Positions 17,913 through 27,716 of a stretch of 64,000 nucleotides of DNA are shown here, in pieces. A program made the position numbers and the translations under genes. The notes under the pieces are model-generated. The model did not search any database and was not told the origin of the DNA. It saw only the letters and a program-made list of their open reading frames with translations. Origin of the DNA: Caulobacter sp. (GTDB taxonomy: Bacteria; Pseudomonadota; Alphaproteobacteria; Caulobacterales; Caulobacteraceae). The stretch lies in the NCBI GenBank assembly GCA_017745235.1, contig JAGHZU010000014.1:26939-90938 (forward strand), given 5' to 3'. Position 1 is the first letter of the stretch, and each line of letters begins with the position of its first letter.

Positions 17913-19487
17913 CTAGAACCCGCTGGCGATCGCCGCTTCCGGCCGGCTCTTTTCCTTGCGCGCCATGAGGTTGTTCAGGGCGTTCACATAGGCCTTGGCC
18001 GAGGCGGTCAGGGTGTCGGTGTCCGCGGCCGCGCCAGTGGCGATGCGGCCGTCCTCTTCCAGGCGCACCGAGACCTGGGCCTGGGCGTCGGTGCCTTCGG
18101 TGACCGCATGCACCTGGAACAGGCGCAGGGCGGCGCTGTGCGGCACGATCTTGTGGATGGCGTTGAAGACGGCGTCGACGGGACCATCGCCCGTCGCCTC
18201 GGCCGTACTCGACACGCCGTCGACGTCCAGGGTCAGCTCGGCCGATTGGCCGTCCGTGCCGGCCACCACGCGCAGGCGGGCCACCCGGATCTTCTCGGAG
18301 CCACGCGCCAGGGCGTCGTCGACCAGGGCGATGATGTCGTCGTCGTAGACGTGCTTCTTACGGTCGGCCAGGTCCTTGAAGCGACCGAAGGCCTCCTTCA
18401 GGGCGTTCTGGCCCAGCTCGTAGCCCAGGTCCTTCAGCTTGGCGCGGAACGCATGGCTGCCCGAGTGCTTGCCCATGACCAGGCTGGACGGCGCCTGGCC
18501 GACCGACTCCGGGGTCATGATCTCGTAGGTCTCGCGGTTCTTCAGCATCCCGTCCTGGTGGATGCCGCTCTCGTGCGCGAAGGCGTTCTTGCCGACGATG
18601 GCCTTGTTGTACTGCACCGGGAAGCCGGTGATGGCCGAGACGTAGCGGCTGGCGCGGGTGATGTGGGTGGTGTCGATGCCCGTCTGGAACGGCAGGCGAT
18701 CGCCCCGCACCTTCAGGGCCATGACGATCTCTTCCAGGGCGGCGTTGCCGGCGCGCTCGCCCAGGCCGTTGACGGCGCATTCCACTTGGCGAGCCCCGCC
18801 CTGGACGCCCGCCAGGCTGTTGGCCACGGCCAGCCCCAGGTCGTTGTGGCAGTGGGTCGAGAAGATCACCTTGTCGGCGCCCTCGACGTTGTTGACCATC
18901 CAGTTGAACAGGTCGGCGTATTCCGACGGGTAGGTGTAGCCCACCGTGTCAGGCAGGTTGATCGTGGTGGCGCCGGCCTTGATGGCGGTCTCGACGGCGC
19001 GGCGCAGGAACTGACGGTCGCTGCGGGTGGCGTCTTCGGCCGACCATTCGACGTCGTCGCGCAGGTTGCGGGCGTGACCGACCGAGCGGGCGATCACGTC
19101 GATGACGGCGTCCGGCTCCATCTGCAGCTTGTGCTTCATATGCAGGTCGGACGTGGCGATCACCACGTGGATGCGGCCGCGCTGAGTGGGCTTCAGGGCC
19201 TCGGCGCAACGATCGATGTCGACCTGGTGGGCGCGGCACAGGCCGGCGATGGTCGAGTTCTTGACGATCTTGGCCACTTCACGGACGGCCTCGAAGTCGC
19301 CGTTCGAGGCGATCGGGAAGCCGGCCTCGATGACGTCGACCCCCATCTCCTCGAGGATCTTGGCCAGCTCCAGCTTCTCGTCCAGCGACATCGAAGCGCC
19401 GGGCGACTGCTCGCCGTCGCGCATGGTGGTGTCGAAAATGACGACGTTGTCGCGCTTGTCGAAAGCGCCGGGCGTTACGGAGTTCAT
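17913..19487 (-). CDS. leuA: 2-isopropylmalate synthase
   Basis: LeuA condenses acetyl-CoA with 2-oxoisovalerate in the first committed step of leucine synthesis. The 524-residue protein starts MNSVTPGAFDKRDNVVIFDTTMRDGEQSPG, with the HMGL-like substrate motif TMRDGEQSPG. It continues with the metal-binding FSTHCHNDLGLAVANSLAG and ends with the LeuA dimerisation/regulatory domain (from about residue 395), the site of leucine feedback inhibition. No other leu genes are adjacent. A leucine-rich short reading frame and alternative hairpins lie 86-143 bases upstream, suggesting attenuation. Confidence 0.97.
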   Translation of the reverse strand: MNSVTPGAFDKRDNVVIFDTTMRDGEQSPGASMSLDEKLELAKILEEMGVDVIEAGFPIASNGDFEAVREVAKIVKNSTIAGLCRAHQVDIDRCAEALKPTQRGRIHVVIATSDLHMKHKLQMEPDAVIDVIARSVGHARNLRDDVEWSAEDATRSDRQFLRRAVETAIKAGATTINLPDTVGYTYPSEYADLFNWMVNNVEGADKVIFSTHCHNDLGLAVANSLAGVQGGARQVECAVNGLGERAGNAALEEIVMALKVRGDRLPFQTGIDTTHITRASRYVSAITGFPVQYNKAIVGKNAFAHESGIHQDGMLKNRETYEIMTPESVGQAPSSLVMGKHSGSHAFRAKLKDLGYELGQNALKEAFGRFKDLADRKKHVYDDDIIALVDDALARGSEKIRVARLRVVAGTDGQSAELTLDVDGVSSTAEATGDGPVDAVFNAIHKIVPHSAALRLFQVHAVTEGTDAQAQVSVRLEEDGRIATGAAADTDTLTASAKAYVNALNNLMARKEKSRPEAAIASGF

Positions 19488-19552
19488 GGATCTACTCGTC
19501 GGAATTTGTCTGCGTGCGGGCGGCTTTGGGTTCAGTCATCCCCTGCGCGCCC

Positions 19553-19589
19553 GGCCACGACGATGCGCGGCCCCTAGAGCGCCCAGGGG
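19553..19589 (-). promoter_or_regulatory. Candidate attenuation hairpins upstream of leuA
   Basis: On the leuA strand, hairpin A pairs CCCCT with AGGGG (plus coordinates 19585-19589 and 19571-19575) around the leader stop codon. Hairpin B pairs GGCCGCG with CGTGGCC (19566-19572 and 19553-19559). The two share bases 19571-19572 and so cannot both form. A third weaker stem may lie at 19518-19552. No clear U-run follows, so control may be translational or Rho-linked rather than by an intrinsic terminator. Confidence 0.4.
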
Positions 19590-19630
19590 TTGGTAAGCCG
19601 AAGCGAAAGCAGTTGGCGCGCGACGTTCAT
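19574..19630 (-). CDS. Putative leucine-rich leader peptide of leuA
   Basis: An 18-codon frame, MNVARQLLSLRLTNPWAL, starts with ATG at 19630 and ends with TAG at 19574, 86 bases before the leuA start codon. Five of 18 residues are Leu, four of them within six codons (Leu7, Leu8, Leu10, Leu12). That is the hallmark of ribosome-mediated attenuation of leucine operons, and leader peptides before leuA are known in alphaproteobacteria. The stop codon sits inside hairpin A. A weak promoter match lies just upstream on the minus strand (TTGCCG, 17-base spacer, TAGAAG). The rest of the gap to 19896 shows nothing I can support. Confidence 0.6.
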   Translation of the reverse strand: MNVARQLLSLRLTNPWAL

Positions 19631-19896
19631 GGCGAGACTTCTACACAGCCGCCCAAATTGCGGCAAGCATTTTGCGCCACACGCGCAATCCGTCGCATGC
19701 CCCGCAAGATTATTCCAAGATCACGCTAAAGTCTGGGAGGCGTGAAAGGCAGCTGCGGCAAACACGACGCCAAACTTCCCCATACCTCAGCAAGCCGGCG
19801 CGATCGTTTCCCTGGCGGACCATCGTTCTTCCGGCCCGGAGTTCGCCTTTTGCGATAGAGGCGGTTCCGGCGAGGACGAAAACGGGCGCCTGGCGG

Positions 19897-20607
19897 CTAT
19901 TCCGATTCCGCTTCGCGCTTCTTCAGCCAGGAGCGGGCGATCAGGCCAGCGCCCAGCCAGACCACCACCGCGATCACCAGCATGACGATATGCTGCTTGC
20001 CGCCGCCCCGCATGGCCTGGACGATCGAGTTTCCCGCAAAGGCCGTAAGGGCGATCTTGGGAACGATGCCGATGGCCGTGCCGCCGGTGAAGTCGCGCAC
20101 CTTCATCGGCGTGACCCCGGCGGCCATGTTGACGACGATGAACGGGGCCGAGGGCACCAGGCGCACGATCAGGCTGGCCAGGAAGCCGTTGCGCCCGATC
20201 AGTTTCATGAACTTGTTCACCCCGTCGCCGGCCAGGTCCTTCAGCAGGCGGCCGCCGAAGGCCCGGCCCATCCAGAACCCGACCAGCGAAGAGACCAGCG
20301 TGCCGATCCAGCTGTAGGCGAAGCCGGTCCAGGGGCCGAAGGCGACCACCGCCGCGGCGATCAGAACGAATTGCGGCACGCCGATGAAGGCCAGGACGGC
20401 GAAGGCGCTGACGGCCACCGGCAGCGCCCAGGGACCGTGCGCCGCGCCCAGCCACTGCTCGACCGTGACCTCGCCGTTCAGGCCCAGCAGCTGGGCGCCG
20501 AACAAGAAGACCACCCCCACCCCGCCGAACAGCACGAAGGACACCGCCACCGTGCGCCAGGCGCGGGCGTCCATGTTGGTGACGAAGTCGATCAGGCGGC
20601 GAAGCAT
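19897..20607 (-). CDS. TVP38/TMEM64-family (VTT domain) membrane protein
   Basis: The 236-residue protein has about five hydrophobic segments and the VTT/DedA-like signature FIGVPQFVLIAAAVVAFGPWTGFAYSWIGTLVSSLVGFWMGRAFG, followed by RLVPSAPFIVVNMAAGVTPMKVRDF. These match SNARE-associated/TMEM64 proteins, which are linked to lipid scrambling and membrane homeostasis. Its specific role is unknown. It is transcribed alone, away from the ParA-like gene. Confidence 0.85.
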   Translation of the reverse strand: MLRRLIDFVTNMDARAWRTVAVSFVLFGGVGVVFLFGAQLLGLNGEVTVEQWLGAAHGPWALPVAVSAFAVLAFIGVPQFVLIAAAVVAFGPWTGFAYSWIGTLVSSLVGFWMGRAFGGRLLKDLAGDGVNKFMKLIGRNGFLASLIVRLVPSAPFIVVNMAAGVTPMKVRDFTGGTAIGIVPKIALTAFAGNSIVQAMRGGGKQHIVMLVIAVVVWLGAGLIARSWLKKREAESE

Positions 20608-20825
20608 TCGCCTGCGTCGCCCATGGCCAGTCCCCGGTCAAGCGCGGGGAACGCCCAAATCGCCCACGAGACGCGCATTTCCCGAGCGGGCGGGCCAAGA
20701 CCCGCCCAGCCTGCGGTCAAGTTTCCCCCACCCACGCCTTGTCGTTGCGAAGCTGTCGTAACGACCGGCTAAGTTATCCACAGGCATACTGTCCGGACCA
20801 GGCGCATTGGGGAGTGCATGGGAAC

Positions 20826-21488
20826 GTGAAGACCCTGGCTGTGATTTCCCGCAAGGGCGGCGCCGGCAAGACGACGTTGTCGATCAACCTCGCCCTGACC
20901 GCCCATCTGGCCGGCTGGAAGACCCTGCTGGCCGACATCGATCCGCAGCGTTCGGCAACCGACGCCCTGCGCGCCCGCGCCGAGCCGGGCCCGACCCTGG
21001 CCGAGGCCAACGCCGGCAAGCTGTTCCAGATCAAGTCGCACGCCGCCAATGACGGCTGCCAGGTGATGCTGATCGACACCCCCGCCGCGCCCGACGCCGA
21101 CGTCGCCCTGGCGGTCAATTCGGCCGACCTGTGCGTGCTGGTGTGCCGCCCGACCTTCCTGGACATCGCCGCGGTGGCGCGTTCGGCCGAGATGGTGCGC
21201 CGCCTGGGCAAGGCCGGATTGATCGTGCTGAACCAGGCCCCGCCAAAGCGCGGCTCGCAGGAGCCCGCCGGCGTCCAGAAGGCGGTCGAGGCCCTGCGCT
21301 TCTGCGGCCTTCCGGTCGCGCCGGTGGGACTGCGCTCGCGGGCGATCTACCAGCAGGCCATCGCCCGGGGCCGCTCCGTCGCCGAGTGGGACGCCGCCAA
21401 TCCGGCCGGCCAGGAGATCGAGCGGCTGTGGTCGCACCTGGCCGCCCAACTCGGCCTGGACGGCGGCAGGAAGGCCCGCGCGGTCTAG
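20826..21488 (+). CDS. Orphan ParA/MinD-like ATPase
   Basis: The 220-residue protein starts (V/M)KTLAVISRKGGAGKTTLSINLAL, with a deviant Walker A motif carrying the signature Lys before GG. Walker A' Asp is in LLADIDPQRSATD and the switch region is LIDTPAAPDADVALAVNSADL. A GTG at 20826 is preferred: longer upstream frames lack ParA homology, and an ATG at 20818 is out of frame and hits a stop immediately. No parB partner or parS site is adjacent, so a plasmid-type partition role is unsupported. It could position another cargo, as MipZ and other orphan ParA proteins do. Confidence 0.85.
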   Translation: MKTLAVISRKGGAGKTTLSINLALTAHLAGWKTLLADIDPQRSATDALRARAEPGPTLAEANAGKLFQIKSHAANDGCQVMLIDTPAAPDADVALAVNSADLCVLVCRPTFLDIAAVARSAEMVRRLGKAGLIVLNQAPPKRGSQEPAGVQKAVEALRFCGLPVAPVGLRSRAIYQQAIARGRSVAEWDAANPAGQEIERLWSHLAAQLGLDGGRKARAV

Positions 21489-21568
21489 CCGGCGCCGTTT
21501 CGGCGAATTCCGCCTAGCCGCCAGGCGTCGAACCCTGGCAGGTTCCGTCCAAACGAACGGAGCCCACG

Positions 21569-23453
<1,885 letters not shown>

Positions 23454-23463
23454 GAAGACGGAC

Positions 23464-23494
23464 CGGCGTCCGGAGGGTCGGCCTCCGGACGCCG
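23464..23494. terminator. GC-rich hairpin between convergent aatA and GST genes
   Basis: GGCGTCCGGAGG at 23465-23476 pairs perfectly with CCTCCGGACGCC at 23482-23493, with one more C-G pair outside and a 5-base loop. There is no T-run, so it may act as a bidirectional transcript end rather than a classical intrinsic terminator. Confidence 0.6.
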
Positions 23495-23516
23495 CTTCCA
23501 GGCCTGGCCTTGACGC

Positions 23517-24155
23517 CTAGCCGTCGATCCAGTCGGTCAGCCCCTCGCGGGCGTGGACCTCGCGCAGCGACGGCATGGCCCGCATCCGCCCCAGGTAGCG
23601 CGCGATATTGGGCCAGGCGGTGGCCGGCCGGGGCATGTTGCGCGACCAGCGCATCAGCATCGTGGCCATGAAGTCCGCCGCCGACAGCTTCTCCCCCAGC
23701 AGATAGGGACCGCCCGCCGCCAGTTGGGCGTCTATCCGATCCCACGCCGCCTCGATGCGCGAGCGCGCCGCCGCCTGGGCGTCCTCGGCGGCGTCCCGCC
23801 CCGCCGGTTCGTGCGGATAGAACCAGGCGCGGAAGGCCGGCAGCACGGTGTTGGCCAGATAGACCATGGCCTGCAGGTAGGCGGCGCGTTCCGGCGCCTC
23901 GACCGCCGGGGCCAGGGCCTTTTCCGGATGACGCTCGGCCAGCAGCATGCAGATCGCCGTGCTCTCGCACATGGGCGCGCCGTCGACGATCAAGGTGGGC
24001 ACCACCCCGGCCGGATTGAGCTTCAGATACTCGGGCTGCTTGTGCGCGCCGGTGGCGGTGTCGGTCAGGACCAGTTCGAACGGCGCGCCGATCTCGATCA
24101 GCATCCAGTGCGGGGCCAGGGCCGCCGTGCTGGGGCTGTAGTAGAGTGTGTACAT
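23517..24155 (-). CDS. Glutathione S-transferase family protein
   Basis: The 212-residue protein has an N-terminal thioredoxin-like domain (MYTLYYSPSTAALAPHWMLIEIG, then LNPAGVVPTLIVDG and MCESTAICMLLAERH, the Glu-Ser of the glutathione site). The helical C-terminal domain is typical of cytosolic GSTs. The substrate is unknown. The start codon lies two bases after a terminator-like hairpin, and the GAGGGA ribosome-binding site is part of the hairpin's 3' arm. No alternative start preserves the first beta strand, so this arrangement appears real. Confidence 0.88.
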   Translation of the reverse strand: MYTLYYSPSTAALAPHWMLIEIGAPFELVLTDTATGAHKQPEYLKLNPAGVVPTLIVDGAPMCESTAICMLLAERHPEKALAPAVEAPERAAYLQAMVYLANTVLPAFRAWFYPHEPAGRDAAEDAQAAARSRIEAAWDRIDAQLAAGGPYLLGEKLSAADFMATMLMRWSRNMPRPATAWPNIARYLGRMRAMPSLREVHAREGLTDWIDG

Positions 24156-24157
24156 GG

Positions 24158-24189
24158 AAAAATCCCTCGCCCGAGACGGGGCGAGGGAT
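24158..24189 (-). terminator. Terminator-like hairpin containing the GST ribosome-binding site
   Basis: On the minus strand ATCCCTCGCCC pairs with GGGCGAGGGAT (plus coordinates 24179-24189 and 24162-24172), loop of six, followed by TTTTT. It is an intrinsic terminator by form for the DUF2171 gene. Its 3' arm carries GAGGGA, seven bases before the GST ATG. A TTGACA lies about 25 bases upstream of the hairpin. Confidence 0.75.
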
Positions 24190-24227
24190 CGTTCAGCGCG
24201 GGCGGCCTGTCAATCGGCCTGGAAGGT

Positions 24228-24464
24228 TCAGTGCTTTTCGCGCCAGGCGGCCTTGGCCGCGTCCTTGGTCAGGTTCAGGTGCACGCCTTCGTCGTCGACG
24301 TGATCAACCCAGGTGACGGGGATCATGTGGTGCTTGAGGCCGCCGCCGAGGTCGAACTTGGCCAGTTCGATCTCCAGCCCGACCACGTGGTCGACCCGGC
24401 CGACGTGGCCGCCGTCCGAGCCGACCACTTCCTGGTGCTCGCGGATCAGAGAGGTGTCGATCAT
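24228..24464 (-). CDS. DUF2171 domain protein
   Basis: A 78-residue soluble protein: IREHQEVVGSDGGHVGRVDHVVG, then ...HHMIPVTWVDHVDDEGVHLNL. The beta-rich pattern with GSDGxxVGxVD resembles PRC-barrel-like DUF2171 proteins, which are widespread in alphaproteobacteria. No function is established. It starts at ATG 24464 with AGGAGG upstream on the minus strand and ends before the hairpin at 24158. Confidence 0.8.
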   Translation of the reverse strand: MIDTSLIREHQEVVGSDGGHVGRVDHVVGLEIELAKFDLGGGLKHHMIPVTWVDHVDDEGVHLNLTKDAAKAAWREKH

Positions 24465-24595
24465 CGCTTTCCTCCTCGAGATGGACCTTTCCCCAGAACG
24501 GATCGCGGCTCGGTCAAGTTTCCGCCACCGATCACCGCCTTTGCTGGACGGGCCATCCTGGCTATCAGTGATGCGCCCCCTCTTTGGAGACGTCG

Positions 24596-25531
24596 ATGAT
24601 CCGCCCGCTCGCCGCCGCCCTGCTGCTGATGACCGCTGCGGCGGGTCCGGTCCTGGCCCAGGCGCCGGCCGCCTCGCAGGCGACGCAAGCCGCGGCTCCC
24701 CTGCCCCGCGTCGACGCTGTGTTCGCCGACGACGGCGTGACCCTCACCGACGGCGGCAAGAGCGTCCTGTTCTATCGCACCAAGCCGGCCGACGAAGCCC
24801 GCGAGCCCGGACGCCTCAACTACGTCCATCCGCTCTACGCGCCTGACGGCACGGTGCTGACCGAGGACCGCCCCGCCGACCACCTGCACCAGCGCGGGGT
24901 GTTCTGGAGCTGGCACCAGGTGCTGGTCGACGGCAAGAACGTGGCCGACGGCTGGTACATGAAGGGCCTGACCTTCCATGTCCGCGAGAAACGCTTCAAG
25001 GGCGACAGTGTCGGCGGCGGGACGCTGGTGGTCAACGCCGACTGGATCGTCAATTCCGGGCCAGAGGTGGCCTATGTGGCGCGCGAGACCACGAAGGTTC
25101 GGGTCTACCGCCTGAAGGACGGGGCGAGGCGCATCGACTTCGACACGGTGATCACCTCGCGGGTCGAGACGCTGGCCCTGGGCGGCAGCGACGACGAGAA
25201 GGGCTATGGCGGCTTCTCCATCCGCCTGGTGCGGCCCGACCTGCTGGCCTTCGGCTCCGACGGCAAGGCCGTGACGCCGACGCTCGGCCCCGTGGACGCC
25301 GGCAAGTCGATGGGCTTTGCCTGGATGCAGGTTCCCGGCGCTCCTGCCTGGACCGTGGGAATGAGCTGCCGCGCGAACGGCACGCCGATCAGCCGCTGGA
25401 TCCTGCGCAAGGAGTTGTCGATGCAGAACTGCGTCTTCCCCGGCCGCGCGCCCTTCGTGCTGCGCGAGGGACAGACGCTGCGGCTGCAGTCGACGCTGGT
25501 CATCCGTCCGGCTACGCCGGTCAAGAAGTAG
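24596..25531 (+). CDS. Secreted PmoA-like protein (DUF6807 family)
   Basis: The protein (311 residues from ATG 24596) has a signal peptide (MIRPLAAALLLMTAAAGPVLAQA). The conserved core DRPADHLHQRGVFWSWHQVLVDGKNVADGW, YGGFSIRL and a single large beta-sandwich are characteristic of the DUF6807 family, often labelled methane oxygenase PmoA. That label is misleading: it is not a subunit of particulate methane monooxygenase and no pmoB/pmoC genes are near. The His-rich HLHQRG motif is typical. An alternative upstream start at 24584 is in frame. It is followed 11 bases later by the DUF4169 gene. Confidence 0.8.
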   Translation: MIRPLAAALLLMTAAAGPVLAQAPAASQATQAAAPLPRVDAVFADDGVTLTDGGKSVLFYRTKPADEAREPGRLNYVHPLYAPDGTVLTEDRPADHLHQRGVFWSWHQVLVDGKNVADGWYMKGLTFHVREKRFKGDSVGGGTLVVNADWIVNSGPEVAYVARETTKVRVYRLKDGARRIDFDTVITSRVETLALGGSDDEKGYGGFSIRLVRPDLLAFGSDGKAVTPTLGPVDAGKSMGFAWMQVPGAPAWTVGMSCRANGTPISRWILRKELSMQNCVFPGRAPFVLREGQTLRLQSTLVIRPATPVKK

Positions 25532-25542
25532 AGAGCCGGGCC

Positions 25543-25719
25543 ATGGCCGAGATCGTCAACCTGAACCAAGCCCGAAAGGCCAAGGCCAAGGACGCGGCCA
25601 GGACAAAGGCCGTCGAGAACCGCGCCAAGTTCGGCCGCACCAAGGCTGACAAGGCGCTGGACGCCGCCAAGGCCGACAAGCTCAGGCGCGACCTGGACGG
25701 CGCCAAGCGCGAGGATTGA
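25543..25719 (+). CDS. DUF4169 small basic protein
   Basis: A 58-residue protein, MAEIVNLNQARKAKAKDAAR..., highly charged and helical, ending KLRRDLDGAKRED. The NLNQARKAKA start and the FGRTKA motif are typical of DUF4169 proteins found across alphaproteobacteria, function unknown. In many genomes it sits near a ribbon-helix-helix gene; here one is about 2 kb away. It is probably cotranscribed with the upstream DUF6807 gene. Confidence 0.85.
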   Translation: MAEIVNLNQARKAKAKDAARTKAVENRAKFGRTKADKALDAAKADKLRRDLDGAKRED

Positions 25720-25722
25720 AAC

Positions 25723-25851
25723 CTAGCGCGGCGCCAGGTAGCGGCGGGCCTTGCACGCCGGCGCCTTGTCACGCGCCGCCAGCCAGCGCTGCACGGCCAG
25801 CACCCAGCCAAACGTGGTTTCCTTATGGGTCTTGAGGGCTTCGTCCATCAT
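25723..25851 (-). CDS. Possible 42-residue conserved small protein
   Basis: The frame begins MMDEALKTHKETTFGWVLAV and continues with QRWLAARDKAPACKARRYLAPR. Two adjacent ATG codons (25851, 25848) are candidates. It contains a short hydrophobic/aromatic segment and a basic C-terminus. It fills the gap between DUF4169 and the divergent LysR gene. I do not recognise a family; the support is codon pattern and position only. Confidence 0.45.
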   Translation of the reverse strand: MMDEALKTHKETTFGWVLAVQRWLAARDKAPACKARRYLAPR

Positions 25852-25943
25852 CGGCGTCCTTCCAGCGAGGCGACGCCGGGAAAATCGCCGTTCTCTCGCC
25901 AGGTGACAAACGCGGCTTCCTTGCCTATGCATAAGCCTCACTT

Positions 25944-26927
25944 ATGCCAGACATCCTCGCCAGCCTGCCGCTCAGCGCCATACGGATCTTCGAGGCGGCC
26001 GCCCGCCTGAAGAGCTTCACCCGTGCGGCCGACGAACTGGGCGTCACCCAGGCGGCGGTCAGCTGGCAGGTGAAGGCGCTGGAGGCCCGCCTGGGTCAGC
26101 CGCTGTTCCTGAGGCGTCCGCGCGAGGTGGCCCTGACGCCGGCGGGCGAACGCCTGTCACGGGCCGCCACCGACGCCATGGCCCTGCTGCGGGCGGCCGT
26201 GTCCGACCTGGTCGACGCCGACGAGGGCGTGCTGGCCATCACCACGATGCAGAGCCTGGGCGGTCACTGGCTGGCGCCTCGCCTGGGCGGTTTCCAGATC
26301 GCCCATCCGAAGATCGCGGTGCGGATCGAGGCGTCCAGCCGCACGGTCGACCTGCATCGCGAGCCGATCGACCTGGCCTTGCGCGCCGGCCAGGGCCAGT
26401 GGCCGGGCCTGACGACGCACTTCCTGGTCCCGTCGGTCCAGACACCGCTCTGCACGCCGACCTTCCTGGCCTCGGTCGGCGGCCTGAAACATCCCGCCGA
26501 CTTGCTGGAGGTTCCCCGGATCGGCCTGGCGCGAGAGTGGTGCGAATGGTTCGAGACGGCGGGCGTCGAGATGGACGGCGACCGACACGCCCCCCGCCTG
26601 GCCGCCGACGCCCAGGCGCTGGAGGTGGCCAGCGCCCTGGCCGACCAGGGCGTGGCCCTGGGTTCGCCGATCTTCTTCGCGCAGGAACTGGCCCAGGGCC
26701 GGCTGGTGATGCCGTTCGACATCGTCGCGCGCTATCACGGCGGCTACTGGCTGGCCTATCCGACCGAACGGGCGCGCGTGCGCAAGGTCGCGGCGTTCCG
26801 CGACTGGGTGCTGGAGCAGGCGCAGTCCGACCCGATGATCGCCCACTACGCGGCGCTGGAGCCAGGCCGCCTGAGCGACGAACGCTCGCCGCTGAAGCGT
26901 GACGCCGCTAAGCCGCCTGGGCCGTAA
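25944..26927 (+). CDS. LysR-family transcriptional regulator, GcvA-like
   Basis: The 327-residue protein has a LysR winged helix-turn-helix in the first 65 residues (LPLSAIRIFEAAARLKSFTRAADELGVTQAAVSWQVKALEARLGQPLFLR). A two-lobed effector domain follows. The RIFEAAARLKSFTRAA...VTQ(A)AVS pattern is typical of the GcvA subgroup. No binding target is evident; a divergent short gene lies upstream. Its 3' end overlaps the convergent coq4-like gene by 20 bases. Confidence 0.92.
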   Translation: MPDILASLPLSAIRIFEAAARLKSFTRAADELGVTQAAVSWQVKALEARLGQPLFLRRPREVALTPAGERLSRAATDAMALLRAAVSDLVDADEGVLAITTMQSLGGHWLAPRLGGFQIAHPKIAVRIEASSRTVDLHREPIDLALRAGQGQWPGLTTHFLVPSVQTPLCTPTFLASVGGLKHPADLLEVPRIGLAREWCEWFETAGVEMDGDRHAPRLAADAQALEVASALADQGVALGSPIFFAQELAQGRLVMPFDIVARYHGGYWLAYPTERARVRKVAAFRDWVLEQAQSDPMIAHYAALEPGRLSDERSPLKRDAAKPPGP

Positions 26928-27693
26928 ACCGGTCGCGATGCTGGACGGGAATGCTCTCGTAGGCGGCGGCGGGGGCCACTTTCAGCTGACGACGGGCCTC
27001 GTCCAGCGGCATGGCGAACAGGGCCGGATAGTCCACCTCGGGCAACCAGGAGGCTTGGCGGCCATGTTTCCAGGCCTCGCGAACGGCCTGGCCGTAGGGC
27101 AGCCCCGACTTCTGCTTGGCGAACTGTCGGGCGCCGGCCAGGGCGATGACGGCGAAGCCCAGGCTGCGGGTCTGGGCGTAGGAGAAGGCCACGACGCAGA
27201 CCTCGCCGAGCGCGTCGGTCCCGTAGCCGGTCAGCACATGCCAGACGTCGTGCACGTCGCGCATGCGGCGGGCGTACCAGGCCAGCGGATGGGCGGCGTC
27301 GACGTCGGCTTCCTTGACCTTGCGGCTCTCCTCGGCCAGCCCTTCGGCCGACAGGCCGCGGGGAGCGATGAAGTCGCGATAGGCCGCACCTACGGTGCCA
27401 GGACCGAACTGGGCCAGCCATGCCGGGTCCGACAGCCTCTCGGCGAACTCGTCGCGCTCATAGGCGATGCGCCCGCCCTGCGGCGTGCTGAGCAGGCGGC
27501 GATAGCCCCTGGGGATCGCCTTGCCCGACAGGGCCCGCATGATCTCGAACACCTGGGCGGTGTCCTCCTTGTCCGCGATCAGGCGCCGAACCGCCTTGAG
27601 AGCCCGCAAAGGCTGCATGTTGAAGGCGTCTCGCTGGCGACGCATGGGCTCGCGAACCTTTTGCGCGTCGAGGACTTGCGTAGCGGCGTTCAT
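26908..27693 (-). CDS. Coq4-family ubiquinone biosynthesis protein
   Basis: Coq4 proteins act in ubiquinone biosynthesis and, in recent work on the eukaryotic homologue, in ring decarboxylation and hydroxylation. The metal motif HDxxH-x11-E is complete: RDVHDVWHVLTGYGTDALGE. Other family features are HPLAWYARRM and the C-terminal LPEVDYPALFAMPLDEARRQL. ATG 27693 is chosen because AGGAG lies just upstream; it gives 261 residues. The gene diverges from an RHH gene, and a long perfect inverted repeat lies in the shared promoter region. Confidence 0.88.
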   Translation of the reverse strand: MNAATQVLDAQKVREPMRRQRDAFNMQPLRALKAVRRLIADKEDTAQVFEIMRALSGKAIPRGYRRLLSTPQGGRIAYERDEFAERLSDPAWLAQFGPGTVGAAYRDFIAPRGLSAEGLAEESRKVKEADVDAAHPLAWYARRMRDVHDVWHVLTGYGTDALGEVCVVAFSYAQTRSLGFAVIALAGARQFAKQKSGLPYGQAVREAWKHGRQASWLPEVDYPALFAMPLDEARRQLKVAPAAAYESIPVQHRDRFTAQAA

Positions 27694-27716
27694 AGGGCAT
27701 GCTCCTGCTGGACCCC

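Noticed and set aside
20826..21488. Plasmid partition locus
   Set aside because: No parB, parS-like repeats or replication genes; surrounding genes are chromosomal housekeeping or metabolism.
24596..25531. Particulate methane monooxygenase subunit
   Set aside because: The PmoA label for the DUF6807 family is a misnomer here: soluble secreted beta protein, no membrane helices of true PmoA, no pmoB or pmoC.
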